A DNA stretch of 64,000 nucleotides from positions 310,001 to 374,000 of the forward strand of contig CATQHC010000003.1 in the NCBI GenBank assembly GCA_958295775.1. The letters are read 5' to 3'. The notes beneath the pieces are model-generated. The model did not search any database and was not told the DNA's origin. It was given only the letters and a program-made list of their open reading frames with translations. Source of the stretch: Chloroflexota bacterium. GTDB taxonomy: Bacteria; Chloroflexota; UBA11872; VXOZ01. The stretch's first letter is position 1, and each line of letters begins with the position of its first letter. Made by a program: the position numbers and the translations under genes. Below are positions 26,362 to 35,944 of this stretch, one piece after another.

Positions 26362-27975
26362 TCAAGAGCCGCCCGTTGTTGCGCCGCTTCCTGAAGCGCC
26401 GGCGGTTTCAGCGCCACCCGCCCGCCTTGTAGATACCCGTGTCCAGAGCGAGTGGCCGATTAGCCCGACGACGAGCAATGCACAGAGGCCGGGAAACCAA
26501 TCGCCGGTGCGCGTGTAGAGCGTGCCGGAGTCTGTGGGTACGGAAACGGTAGCGCGGAGCACCGTGCGGGCTGGCTCCAACGCGGACGTGCTGGCGATGA
26601 TCTCACCACTTGGCAGAATGACCGCGCTGCCGTAGCGCCAGTCAGCCTTTACGACGGTCGCATAATTTTCAGCGGCGCGCAGCACACTCGCTGCCACCTG
26701 AAACGGGCTCATCTCCACCCAGTCATGGCTCGTTACCGCGATTAGCTGCGCACCGTTGGCGGTTAGTGTGCGCGCCGCATCGGGAAAGTCGGAATCATAC
26801 GCCATCATAGTTGCAAAGGTGCCAAGCGGTGTCGTAAACACCGGATATTCACCGCCGGTCACACTCTCTTCGCCCACAAAGATGATGGGATAGTTCTTCG
26901 CGTACATGCCGAGGAACTCGCCTTCAGGAGAGATCAGCACTGCTTCATTGCGGTAGCCGCGGGGATCGGTATCCACGAAGTACGGCACAAAGAGATACGC
27001 GTCCATCTCACGGGCAAATTGTGCCAGCCGTGCGCGCACTTCTGGGTCAACCTGCACGTCCCACCAGACCGTTGCCTCCGGCCAGACGATCAGGTCCGCG
27101 CCCTGCGCTTGCTCCCGTGTGAGCGTCTCCACGTCGCTCCACGCCAACGCAAAGTAGTCGCGTATATCCTGTTTCACTGCCATGTCGTAGTAATCAGACA
27201 TGTCTACGCCCGTCTGCACCAGGGCAACCTCGATAGTCTGGGGACCGGACTGTGCCTGCGGCGCCGCGAACGCGCGCATGGCTGTTCCTAAGAATAGGCT
27301 GCAGACGAGGATTGGCAGCACCACCGCGAGCGACCCCGCTGCCAGCACAGGACGGCGCGCCAGCACGCGAGCCAACAGGGCCGCGATGAGCACATTGGCC
27401 AAAACGATACAGAATGTGAGCAGCCATGGACCGCCGATCCGTGTGACCGTTAGCACAGCGGGAGCGGTGTGCTGCGTAGTAAACAGGTTGCCCCAAATGT
27501 GGCCGAGTTGCAGCCGATAGCGCACATACTCCGTGAGCGTCCACACGGCCGGCGGCAGCAGCCAGTAGTACGGCCTTGCCTGCGCAAGCGAGACGGGCGG
27601 GCCCAGCGGCACGCGCCCGAAGTAGAAGAGCACGAAGAGCGTTGGCAGCAGTATGACGCTTACAAACAAGGCCGGAGAATCGAGAAAGAGGATTGGCGGG
27701 AAATCGCTGCCCCGCCAGGCGCGGCTCGTGAGCCCCGGCGGAAACGCCTGCCACAAGAGCACACCCATGTACAGCACAAAGGTCAAGGCGCTGGCAGCAC
27801 GGGCGGCGCGCGGTTGCAGCATGGGCGCCGCCAGCGGCAGCAACATCGGCACCAACGCTATCCAAGCCAGGAACCACAGGTTGTACGGAGGAAACGCCAA
27901 CACCAATAGGACCGCGGAGGCCGCGGCGCTCACGAGTATTCCCACAATGCCGAACTGCATCGTTCGCGACTTCAT
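26362..27975 (-). CDS. Apolipoprotein N-acyltransferase homologue lacking the catalytic Cys
   Basis: 537 aa. About six to eight N-terminal membrane segments precede a nitrilase (carbon-nitrogen hydrolase) domain, then a last C-terminal membrane segment: the Lnt architecture. Catalytic Glu (E300 in IVWPEATV) and Lys (K360 in MYAKNYP) are present. The nucleophile position, normally Cys in ICYD/E..FP, is Ala: MMAYDSDFPD with A392 encoded by GCG. The spacing matches E267/K335/C387 of E. coli Lnt. The protein is therefore probably not a working N-acyltransferase, or uses other chemistry. Lipoprotein substrates do exist in this window. Confidence 0.8.
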   Translation of the reverse strand: MKSRTMQFGIVGILVSAAASAVLLVLAFPPYNLWFLAWIALVPMLLPLAAPMLQPRAARAASALTFVLYMGVLLWQAFPPGLTSRAWRGSDFPPILFLDSPALFVSVILLPTLFVLFYFGRVPLGPPVSLAQARPYYWLLPPAVWTLTEYVRYRLQLGHIWGNLFTTQHTAPAVLTVTRIGGPWLLTFCIVLANVLIAALLARVLARRPVLAAGSLAVVLPILVCSLFLGTAMRAFAAPQAQSGPQTIEVALVQTGVDMSDYYDMAVKQDIRDYFALAWSDVETLTREQAQGADLIVWPEATVWWDVQVDPEVRARLAQFAREMDAYLFVPYFVDTDPRGYRNEAVLISPEGEFLGMYAKNYPIIFVGEESVTGGEYPVFTTPLGTFATMMAYDSDFPDAARTLTANGAQLIAVTSHDWVEMSPFQVAASVLRAAENYATVVKADWRYGSAVILPSGEIIASTSALEPARTVLRATVSVPTDSGTLYTRTGDWFPGLCALLVVGLIGHSLWTRVSTRRAGGAETAGASGSGATTGGS

Positions 27976-28518
27976 GAATTTCTGCCGTCCCTGGCGCGTA
28001 TCTTCGCCCTAAGTTTGCCGCTGACGGATAGGGGCCTTGCTCTTTCACACTTATCCATCTATCTTAGCGTGCCGGCTGTCTCGACGCGTAATAGCCAGCT
28101 ATCTAGGCCAGGAATGCTGTGAGTTCTCTGGCAGAGCCGGCAAGGAACGCAACGGAACGAAATCGTCTCACGCAACGCCCTGCAAGCCCGCGGTTAGCCA
28201 TCTCCCCGGCATGCTATTCCAAGGCTCTGGTTGCCCTCCCGCGCCATAGCCCAATGCCGTAAAATACATACTAGTATGTGCAGGCTGGCGCCGGAAGAAT
28301 ACTCTGCAGTTCGCGCAATTCCGGGGCGGGCCAGCATATTGTCGGTGCCGTTCGGATTTGCCCTCGTTACCGTGTGGAGATGTTTCTAAGTCACAGACAC
28401 GCCGCACCGTCAGCCGGCATACATTGAGTTCGGCAACGCGACTACACCTGTACACCGATGCTCTTGACTGTTTGCTAAGCAAGCGGTTACGGCTATGCCT
28501 CGTTAAGGTGATTCTGGA
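27976..28518. other. Intergenic region with a palindrome
   Basis: About 540 bp between divergent genes. No coding sequence is supported. A 14-bp perfect palindrome at 28266-28279 is the only notable site. Confidence 0.5.
28266..28279. promoter_or_regulatory. 14-bp perfect palindrome, possible operator
   Basis: ACATACTAGTATGT is a perfect palindrome, AT-richer than its surroundings. It sits in the divergent region between the Lnt homologue and a methyltransferase. This size and symmetry suit a dimeric repressor; the regulator is unknown. Confidence 0.4.
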
Positions 28519-29271
28519 ATGAATCGAGATGAGTACGCCAAGATGTTTGCGGTGGAGGACCGCTACTGGTGGTTCGCGTCCAAGCGCCTCTTCCTGCAGG
28601 CCGCTCTGCGCATCGTTGACACGCGACTGCCTGAGAACCCGCGCATCCTGGATATCGGCTGCGGCACCGGCGCCGTCATGGGCATGCTCTCAGCACTCGG
28701 GGAAACACACGGCATCGACATTGAGACTGCAGCGCTCACATTCTGTGGCGAGCGTAATCTCGGCAACCTCGTGCAATCCAGCGCTACAGCGCTGCCCTAT
28801 GCTGATCGTTCCTTCGATCTGATTGTTATCGCCGATATGCTCGAACACTTGCGCCACGATGGGCCTGCGGTCCGGGAGAGCGCCCGCGTGCTCCGGCCCG
28901 GCGGCATTCTCCTCTGCACCGTGCCGGCGCATCCGGCGCTTTTTGGCGAGCATGACATCGCCCTGCACCACTTCCGCCGCTACTCGCACAACAGCTTGCG
29001 CCAGACGATAGAGGGCTCGGGGCTACGACTATTGCGTTTGTCGCCCACGTATGCCTCGATTCTCATACCTGTCCTGATTGCGCGCGGCCTTAAGAAGCTC
29101 TTGTCGCAGAGACTCAGCAAAGAAGATGCCCAGAGCGACTTCATTGCCGTCCCAACTGTGCTCAATGCCTTGGCTGTAGCCGTGCATCGCGCCGAATCCT
29201 GGTGGCTGGCGCGGCGAAATCTGCCGTTTGGTCTCTCATATCTGACCCTCGCAGAAAAGCCGGAAACTTAG
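28519..29271 (+). CDS. Class I SAM-dependent methyltransferase
   Basis: 250 aa. The SAM motif is LDIGCGTGAVMGML, followed by HGIDIE (acidic ribose-binding residue), a LPYADRSFDLIVIADMLEH motif, and LRPGGILLCTVPAH after motif III. The FDLIV...EHL pattern is that of Methyltransf_11 enzymes common in glycan and quinone pathways. It opens the 28-36 kb group with glycosyltransferases, so sugar or lipid methylation is plausible but unproven. Confidence 0.8.
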   Translation: MNRDEYAKMFAVEDRYWWFASKRLFLQAALRIVDTRLPENPRILDIGCGTGAVMGMLSALGETHGIDIETAALTFCGERNLGNLVQSSATALPYADRSFDLIVIADMLEHLRHDGPAVRESARVLRPGGILLCTVPAHPALFGEHDIALHHFRRYSHNSLRQTIEGSGLRLLRLSPTYASILIPVLIARGLKKLLSQRLSKEDAQSDFIAVPTVLNALAVAVHRAESWWLARRNLPFGLSYLTLAEKPET

Positions 29272-29378
29272 TAGTCCGCCTGCCACGCAGTCGCCGCCGG
29301 GCGGCAATTGACATTCGCACTGCGAGTGAAGGATAATGACTAGTCCAACAATGATTGAACGCTCCGAAAGGGCCTAAC

Positions 29379-30035
29379 GTGGCGCAGCCTGTCTCAAATC
29401 TGTGGCTTGCAGAAAATGTCTTTCAACTAGGCGGAGTGCGGTTTGGCGACTATACCCTAGGCCGCACGACCGTCCATTCACCCATCTATATTGACCCGCG
29501 TGTTTTAGTGAGTAATCCTCATTCATTACGCGCCGCCGCTCAATTGATAGCGCAAGAGACGAGCTCCGGCCAAGCGATGCGGCATCCCAAGATTCACCCC
29601 TTTACGCTCGTTGCGGGTGTCCCCTTCGGTGGACTGCATCTTGCGACTGCGTTCTCATTGGCAACAGACATCCCCATGATCTACGCGCGCAGCGAGGGCG
29701 GCGAACACCGCATTGAGGGTCGCTATGAACGAGGTGAAACCGTTCTCATCATTGACGATCTGATTACTTCCGGTGGCAGCGTCCTGGAAACCGCGGCCAT
29801 TCTGGAGGAAGCCGGCCTGGTTGTGCGGGACGCCATCGTCCTGGTGGACCGCGACCAGGGCGGTGAAGCGCGCCTCAAAAGCCACGGCTACACCCTCTAC
29901 CCAATCCTGCGCCTTGAAGTGATGCTCAACCTCTACATGTCCAAGCAATACATTTCTGAAGACCAGTATCGCCGTAGTCTCGAGTATATCCGCACCCACC
30001 GCACGCCGGAAGCGCTGGAAGAGACTTCACCCTAG
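29379..30035 (+). CDS. pyrE: Orotate phosphoribosyltransferase-like protein
   Basis: About 218 aa. The type I PRPP-binding motif is VLIIDDLITSGGS (122-134). Upstream, the VAGVPFGGLHLATAFSL stretch and a following YARSEGGEHRIEG match the OPRT pyrophosphate and substrate loops. It would convert orotate and PRPP to OMP. GTG at 29379 is preferred because AAAGGG lies 6 nt upstream; an in-frame TTG at 29355 has no such site. No other pyr genes are adjacent, so another phosphoribosyltransferase activity is possible. Confidence 0.75.
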   Translation: MAQPVSNLWLAENVFQLGGVRFGDYTLGRTTVHSPIYIDPRVLVSNPHSLRAAAQLIAQETSSGQAMRHPKIHPFTLVAGVPFGGLHLATAFSLATDIPMIYARSEGGEHRIEGRYERGETVLIIDDLITSGGSVLETAAILEEAGLVVRDAIVLVDRDQGGEARLKSHGYTLYPILRLEVMLNLYMSKQYISEDQYRRSLEYIRTHRTPEALEETSP

Positions 30036-30310
30036 CGGCTCAAACCGAGATTGAAGCGACTCTCCGGCTCTCCCCCGAGTTTGAAAATCTATAGCTTGAA
30101 GTCTCTATCAGGCTGTTGTACGCTGCGGGACACGGGGAAAAGACTGCCCGCGATCAGACCATCAGCCAATTACCACAAAGGGTCTCCGTCTCTTGCGTGG
30201 GCCTCAGCGGTGCTGGGCGGGCCGTGGATGCCCTGCGTTTTCCCAATCGGCACTGGCTGCCGTGAGCAATTCAGCCTACCGATCATTTCAACCGACAGAG
30301 AGGAACAGCG

Positions 30311-31357
30311 ATGCGCCAAGTGACTCTGCGCGGAACACCGTATGAGATGGGGCGACAGCATGGAGAGGCGTTTGCCGACCTCGTCGCGGCAGCCATCCAG
30401 ATGGTGGTGCCTGAAGATAGGTTTCCCGCCGACCACACAACGCGTGTGCTCGCGCAAGTGGAACGCAATTTGGATAATGTCTTCCCGGAATCGCTTGAGG
30501 AACTGCACGGCATTGCAGATGGTGCAAATGTCCCCTTTGCCGATCTGCTTGCCTACAACTCCTGTCAGGAGATTGGACGGATGCAGCAAGGGTGTACAAA
30601 CTTTGTGCTTGTCACCCCCGATCACGGAGTCGTTCACTACAAGTCAAACGACGTGCATCTTGAGGCGCTCAAGTTCCACGTGTACTTAGAGGCCCACCCC
30701 GACAAGGGTCGCGACTTCATTGGCGTTACCTGGGCCGGCACCGTGTGGATGAACGCAGGCGTCAACGAAGCCGGCCTCACCTACGGCGGCGGCAGCTTGC
30801 CCAACACCGACAGCGATTGGGACCACGGCATCCCTGCAAACATCGCGTTGCGCTATTTCTTGCAGTACCCCGCTGGCGTGGAAGATGCCCTCGCTCTGGT
30901 CGAACGTACACCCATCATGTCTCACGGCCACAACCTGGTCTTCACTGACCCCGCCGGCAAAGGAGCGGTGATAGAGCGTACTCCCACGTCCCTGGGCGTG
31001 CGCCGGCTTGAGGACCACGCGCTGTGGGCCTCGAACCACTGCTTGGTTGACCGCGTCCTGCCGAATCTGCGTACAGATAATGAGGCTTTCATGGCCAACA
31101 GCCATGGCCGCTACGACTTACTGCAGCAACTCACGACCGAGCAGCCGCACTCGCTGGAACAAATGATTGCCATTGCACGGGCGCACGCCGAACCCACGTC
31201 CATTTGCCAGCACGGGCCAGTAGCGCATAGCGTCATCGGCTACGTCATGATTCCGGCCGAACGCCGCATGCTCATTGCGCGGGGACGTCCCTGCGAGAAT
31301 GAGTTCAAAGAGTTCACGTTCGCTGCGGCTGAGTCCCCGGCGGCGACCGGTGCATGA
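30311..31357 (+). CDS. C45-family autoproteolytic acyltransferase/hydrolase
   Basis: 348 aa resembling the acyl-CoA:6-aminopenicillanate acyltransferase (peptidase C45) family. The N-terminus LRGTPYEMGRQHGEAF is the family signature. The nucleophilic Cys would be C95 in GCTNFV, the usual self-cleavage site. Later MNAGVNEAGLTYGGG and SHGHNLVFTDPAG fit the Ntn-hydrolase core. Enzymes of this family hydrolyse or transfer N-acyl groups. AGAGGA precedes the ATG. Confidence 0.8.
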   Translation: MRQVTLRGTPYEMGRQHGEAFADLVAAAIQMVVPEDRFPADHTTRVLAQVERNLDNVFPESLEELHGIADGANVPFADLLAYNSCQEIGRMQQGCTNFVLVTPDHGVVHYKSNDVHLEALKFHVYLEAHPDKGRDFIGVTWAGTVWMNAGVNEAGLTYGGGSLPNTDSDWDHGIPANIALRYFLQYPAGVEDALALVERTPIMSHGHNLVFTDPAGKGAVIERTPTSLGVRRLEDHALWASNHCLVDRVLPNLRTDNEAFMANSHGRYDLLQQLTTEQPHSLEQMIAIARAHAEPTSICQHGPVAHSVIGYVMIPAERRMLIARGRPCENEFKEFTFAAAESPAATGA

Positions 31358-31430
31358 ATCGGCCGTTGGAACCCACATCCCAGCGCCAAGTGCCTTGGCA
31401 ATGCTTTCCCACAGGCTTCCGCTAGTGTTG

Positions 31431-31457
31431 ACGCCTGAGCATTAAGGCGTTTCTATT
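31431..31457 (+). terminator. Possible intrinsic terminator after the C45 gene
   Basis: ACGCCT and AGGCGT form a 6-bp stem with an 8-nt loop (31431-31450), followed directly by TTTCTATT. It lies about 75 bp past the C45 stop and before the glycosyltransferase. The stem is short. Confidence 0.4.
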
Positions 31458-31636
31458 AAAAAATGACTACTTCGCCGTACGCTCTGAGAAACTTGGCAGC
31501 GCGTTAGTCCAGCGTCTACGTCTTGGCGGAATGAGGCGCAGACCTTGAGAGCAGAGTAGTTCCTCTCAGCGCAAGTACTGGAGTGGACCTCGCGCGGCCC
31601 TCAACCCAACGGACCTATCGGGAGAACCAAGCAGGA

Positions 31637-32638
31637 ATGACGCAAGGCAACGTCGACACGAGCCGGCCGCACATCTCGGTAATCATCGTCTCGTACAACA
31701 CTCGTTTGTTGTTGGCGCGTTGTTTGGAGACCGTCACCGCGGAGTTGGACCCACCTAACGAGGTGATAGTTATAGACAATGCCTCCGCCGACGCGAGCGT
31801 GGCCATGGTGCGCGCGCAGTTTCCCCAAGTACAGGTAATTGCCAACGCCGCGAACTCCGGCTTTGCCGTAGCCACCAACCAGGGTCTGCGGGCAGCAAAT
31901 GGCGCCTTCCTTTGCCTGCTCAATCCGGACACTGAACTGTTCCCCGGCGCGCTGGCTGCGCTGGCGACCTACCTCGAAACCCACCCCGACGTCGGGGTGG
32001 TGGGGCCAACTTTGCTCTATCCCGATGGCAGGTACCAACACGCGGCCTTTCACTTTCCCACGCTTACCATGGCGCTCATAGATTTCTTCCCCCTCAACCA
32101 CCGGCTGCTCAATTCGCGGCTCTACGGTCGCTTTCCGCTTTCAATGCATGAAAAGCCCTTTGCGATGGACTACCCTCTCGGCGCGTGCATGATGGTGCGG
32201 CGCGAGGTGTGCGCTGTCGTTGGCTTGCTCGACGAACAATTCTTCATGTATTGCGAGGAAGTAGACTGGTGCCGCCGCATCAAGCAAGCGGGTTGGGAGA
32301 TCATGCACGTGCCCGGCGCGCGCGTGGTGCACCACGAAGGCCAGAGCACGCGACAGGCGGCCGGGCGCATGTTTGTGGAGTTGCACCGCAGCCGCTTCCG
32401 TCTCTTCTCCAAGCACTGCAGCCGCCGTTATCAAGTGGCCGCCCGCGGCATCGTGGCGGTAGGCGCACTTGCGGATCTGGTCAGAATGCTTCCCCGGCGC
32501 TTGACCTCTCGCATGAACGGCGGGGACGAGGGCGCGCAAGGCAGGGATAGCGCAGGCCCCAATCAGGCGCTCCGTGACCGTTGGCAGAGCCGGCTCCGTG
32601 TGCTCGCCTTGGCACTCAGGGGCGAGCAGAACCAGTGA
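31637..32638 (+). CDS. Family 2 glycosyltransferase (rhamnosyltransferase-like)
   Basis: About 333 aa GT-A enzyme. It starts ISVIIVSYNTRLLLARCLETV, followed by VIVIDNASADAS, NSGFAVATNQG and the metal-binding region LLNPDTELFPG. The C-terminal FFMYCEEVDWCRRIKQAG is typical of dTDP-rhamnosyl-type GT2 enzymes. It transfers a sugar from a nucleotide donor in surface-glycan assembly. ATG at 31637, just after GCAGGA, is preferred over GTG 31583. The next gene overlaps its context closely and is a GT2 fusion. Confidence 0.85.
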   Translation: MTQGNVDTSRPHISVIIVSYNTRLLLARCLETVTAELDPPNEVIVIDNASADASVAMVRAQFPQVQVIANAANSGFAVATNQGLRAANGAFLCLLNPDTELFPGALAALATYLETHPDVGVVGPTLLYPDGRYQHAAFHFPTLTMALIDFFPLNHRLLNSRLYGRFPLSMHEKPFAMDYPLGACMMVRREVCAVVGLLDEQFFMYCEEVDWCRRIKQAGWEIMHVPGARVVHHEGQSTRQAAGRMFVELHRSRFRLFSKHCSRRYQVAARGIVAVGALADLVRMLPRRLTSRMNGGDEGAQGRDSAGPNQALRDRWQSRLRVLALALRGEQNQ

Positions 32639-32648
32639 GCATTCCGCG

Positions 32649-34481
32649 ATGGCCCCAATGAATGCGCAACCCCGACACTCCCGCGCAAGCGCGCATCCAT
32701 CTTCAGAGTCATCTCCCAGCGGCATTACGGCAGTGGTGCTCACCCGCAACGTGGCAGCCATGATCGATGCGTGTCTCACTCCCCTTGCCTGGGTCGACAG
32801 CATCTTGATTGTGGACGACTTCAGCACAGACGAGACCCGAGCCCGGTGCAGACGCCACGGCGCGCGTGTGCTCGAGCGAAAACTCGAAAGTTTTGCTGCC
32901 CAGCGCAACTTCGCGCTTGAGCACGTGCAGACCTCCTGGGTACTCTTCATCGACTCCGATGAGATCGTAACGCCCGCGCTCGCAACGGAGATCCGGACGG
33001 CGGTGCGGGATGAAACAGCGGCCGGCTACTGGATTCCCCGCAAGAACCTCCTCAAGGATCGCTGGCTGCGCTACGCGGGCTGGAGCCCCGACTACCAACT
33101 CCGCTTATTTCAGGTTGCGAAAGGACGCTACGATCCGACCCGGTTGGTGCACGAACTCGTAGTGCTCGACGGTCCCGACGGACGATTGACAGAACCACTA
33201 ACCCACTACAGCTACGACTCGGTACGGCAGTTTGTCGCAAAGCACCAGCGGTATGCCAGGCTGGAAGCGCGCCGTCTCTGGCTCAACGGGCAACGCGTGC
33301 GTCTGCGCAACTATTTCCTGCAACCGCTGCGGGCCTTCAACCGCCACTTTTTTACCTGGCAAGGGTACACGGGTGGTTGGGCGGGTTTCGCACTCAGCGC
33401 CGCCATGGCGTACTTCGATTGGCGCACGTGGCGGCATCTCAAGGTGCTGGAGAACGACCCCACCACGCAGGTCTGGCAAGAGTTTCGTGACTTGCCGGCT
33501 GCGACGTGCGCAGTTTCGGTGGTGATTGTGTCGTATAACGTAGCTAATCTCTTGATGGGAGCAATAGAATCGTCCTTAACTGATCTAAAAGATGCCGGGC
33601 TTGATGGCGAGGTGATCGTCGTCGACAACGCTTCGCAGGATGGCAGCGCTGCAATGGTACGGTCGCGCTTTCCCGGCGTGCGCCTGATTGCTAACGACAC
33701 AAACCTGGGTTTTGGCAACGCCGTGAATCAGGGCATGTTGGCGGCGCACGGGGAGGTGGTGGTCGTTCTCAATCCCGACGCGAGCGTGCAACCCGGCTTT
33801 TTCGCCGCCGTACAGGGCTCTCTAAGCCGGCGGCCGCACGTTGGGCTGTTGGGGCCTCACATCGCCCATCCCGATAACACAAGTCCCGGCGGCTGGCTCA
33901 CCCAGTCAACATGCCGCCGCTCCCATACATGGGCAACCATTCTCCTCGAGAGCACCCCGCTCCAATGGTGGTGGGGCGAGACTTCCGCTCTCCAACGCTT
34001 CTACTGCCGCGACCTGGACGAGACGCAGCCCGCCATGGTTGATTGGGTGGTTGGCGCATGCCTCGTTGTCCGGCGGGCGGTACTGCAAGCGGTGGGCGGG
34101 TTCGATCCCCGCTTTTTCATGTACTTCGAGGAAACCGACTGGTGTCAACGGATCAATGCAGCGGGCTGGCAGGTTGCCTACTTCCCTGGAGCGCATGTAC
34201 TACACCACCGGAGCCAAAGCGCCGGTCAAGACCAGATCGCCCGCGCCCTAAACTTTCACCATAGTCGCCAGAAGTTCCTGGCGAAGGAGCGAGGCCGCTT
34301 GGCTTCCCTAGTCCTGCGCGGCATCATCGGTCTCCTTTTTGTGGTGTACACTGCGGAGCAGGCGTTGCGCGGCCTGCTGAAGGGACGCGACCCATACTTA
34401 CTCCAGAAAGCCAACGTGTGCGCCCACGTGGCGGTCTGGTACCTTACCGGCTTTCCAGGGCGAGGCCGGCGTCTCGAATAG
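32649..34481 (+). CDS. Bifunctional double GT2 glycosyltransferase (WaaE-like plus rhamnosyltransferase-like)
   Basis: About 610 aa with two complete GT-A domains. The first has TAVVLTRNVAAMIDACL, VDDFSTDET and FIDSDEIVTP, then a PRKN...GWSPDYQLRLF block like WaaE/KdtX lipopolysaccharide-core transferases. The second begins VSVVIVSYNVANLL and has VVDNASQDGS, NLGFGNAVNQG, LNPDASV and FFMYFEETDWCQRI, closely like the preceding gene. A two-domain enzyme could add two sugars in sequence. The start 10 nt after the previous stop suggests an operon. An in-frame ATG at 32658 is an alternative start. Confidence 0.85.
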   Translation: MAPMNAQPRHSRASAHPSSESSPSGITAVVLTRNVAAMIDACLTPLAWVDSILIVDDFSTDETRARCRRHGARVLERKLESFAAQRNFALEHVQTSWVLFIDSDEIVTPALATEIRTAVRDETAAGYWIPRKNLLKDRWLRYAGWSPDYQLRLFQVAKGRYDPTRLVHELVVLDGPDGRLTEPLTHYSYDSVRQFVAKHQRYARLEARRLWLNGQRVRLRNYFLQPLRAFNRHFFTWQGYTGGWAGFALSAAMAYFDWRTWRHLKVLENDPTTQVWQEFRDLPAATCAVSVVIVSYNVANLLMGAIESSLTDLKDAGLDGEVIVVDNASQDGSAAMVRSRFPGVRLIANDTNLGFGNAVNQGMLAAHGEVVVVLNPDASVQPGFFAAVQGSLSRRPHVGLLGPHIAHPDNTSPGGWLTQSTCRRSHTWATILLESTPLQWWWGETSALQRFYCRDLDETQPAMVDWVVGACLVVRRAVLQAVGGFDPRFFMYFEETDWCQRINAAGWQVAYFPGAHVLHHRSQSAGQDQIARALNFHHSRQKFLAKERGRLASLVLRGIIGLLFVVYTAEQALRGLLKGRDPYLLQKANVCAHVAVWYLTGFPGRGRRLE

Positions 34482-34564
34482 TGCATGCGCTTTACACCCA
34501 TCTCGCACGTCTTCGGCAGCATGCATCGTGTTTGTGGTTTGGTTAGTGCCGACTTAGCGAGCCA

Positions 34565-35758
34565 ATGCGAGTACTCTTCATCACAGGTGAATATCCCCCT
34601 CTCCAAGGCGGCGTTGCCGATTACACGGCGATATTGCGGGCCGAACTGCACGCGCTCGATGTAACCAGCGAGGTGCTGACCGGTTCAGATTGCGCAAGCA
34701 CGGAGCAGAGTGTGCATCCCGTGGTGGGCACGTGGGGTTTTCCCTTTTGGGGTATTACGCAGCAGATTCTCAGCGAACGTCAATTCGACGTGGTGCACAT
34801 CCAATACCAGACCGCCGCCTTTGACCTCAAGCCTGCAGTTAACCTCTTGCCCTGGTATCTCCGACGCCGCTCGCCGCGCCCGGCAATCGTCACTACCTTT
34901 CACGACCTGCGCACGCCCTATCTCTTTCCCAAAGCGGGGCCGCTGCGCCGTTGGGTAACCCACTTGCTGGGCCGCCGCAGTGACGCAATCATCTTCACCA
35001 ATCGCGAAGACCGTGAAGAGTGGGAAGCAGCGGGGGCTGCGGATTTGCCGTCTTCGGAGCGGACGCCGGCACACCAGATCTACGTCGGGCCGAACATCGC
35101 CGAAGTCCCCATTATCGCAGAACGGCGGCAAGCGCTCCGCAACGCGTACGGCGTGCCGGCGAACGCCTTTCTGGTAGGATTCTTCGGCTTCGTCAACCTC
35201 ACAAAAGGTCTCGATACGCTATTCGAAGCAGTCCGCATCCTGCGCGATCAGGAAGTCCCGGTGCACGTCCTCATCATTGGCGGCAGTCTTGGAGCGAGCG
35301 ACCCGTATAACGCCGTCTATCGCGAGCACTTGCAGCGCCTAATCTACCGGCTGGGGCTGGACACCGAGGACATCCTGCTCAGCACCGGCTATCTGTCGGC
35401 GGCTGACGCGTCCCACGCGCTTGCTACCTGCGACGCCATGGCCCTGCCCTTTGCGGACGGGGTTTCGCTGCGGCGCGCCAGCATGCTGGCGGCCCTTGAC
35501 CATGGATTGCCGGTGGTGAGCACCTATCCCAAACAGCCATCGCCCGAGATACAGGAAAGCGATGCCCTGCTGCTCGTGCCTCCTGAGGATCCGGCCGCGC
35601 TGAGCCAGGCCCTGCGTCGTCTTTACGACGACCAAGCGCTTGCAAGAAACCTCGGCGCTGCCGCCCGGCAGTTTGCCCAACGCTTCTCATGGCCGCTCAT
35701 CGCAGAACATACTCTGGCGGTGTACACCGAAGCCTGTAAGCGGAAGTTGCTGAGCTGA
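34565..35758 (+). CDS. Family 4 glycosyltransferase
   Basis: 397 aa GT-B enzyme. The N-terminus is LFITGEYPPLQGGVADYT, with the glycine-rich acceptor-side loop. The C-terminal domain has VGFFGFVNLTKGLDTLFEAV, a DEDILLSTGYLS-type segment and PFADGVSLRRASMLAAL, in which donor-binding residues of GT4 lie. It is probably the last gene of a three-gene glycosyltransferase operon beginning at 31637. Confidence 0.85.
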   Translation: MRVLFITGEYPPLQGGVADYTAILRAELHALDVTSEVLTGSDCASTEQSVHPVVGTWGFPFWGITQQILSERQFDVVHIQYQTAAFDLKPAVNLLPWYLRRRSPRPAIVTTFHDLRTPYLFPKAGPLRRWVTHLLGRRSDAIIFTNREDREEWEAAGAADLPSSERTPAHQIYVGPNIAEVPIIAERRQALRNAYGVPANAFLVGFFGFVNLTKGLDTLFEAVRILRDQEVPVHVLIIGGSLGASDPYNAVYREHLQRLIYRLGLDTEDILLSTGYLSAADASHALATCDAMALPFADGVSLRRASMLAALDHGLPVVSTYPKQPSPEIQESDALLLVPPEDPAALSQALRRLYDDQALARNLGAAARQFAQRFSWPLIAEHTLAVYTEACKRKLLS

Positions 35759-35944
35759 CGAGCATGGCTCGCGCGGCACTTCGGCAGTTGACCTCGTTGG
35801 GTGAGCCTCTGGTAGAAATGTGTATGGGACTCATCCCTGCCCTACAGATTGGCTGCCACAGGGAAATAGAGTCCCGTTCAGAAATCGTGAGGAGAATGAC
35901 CAAAACGGGGAGTAACTCCCACCTGGGGCTGAACGAGAGCTTCT

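Noticed and set aside
27194-28048. 284-aa minus-strand frame over the Lnt homologue
   Set aside because: Shadow frame with Ala/Arg/Gly-rich composition; the Lnt frame has clear domain structure.
31428-31459. Promoter TTGACG...TATTAA before the GT2 gene
   Set aside because: The spacer would be 20 bp; the same bases fit a short terminator hairpin better.
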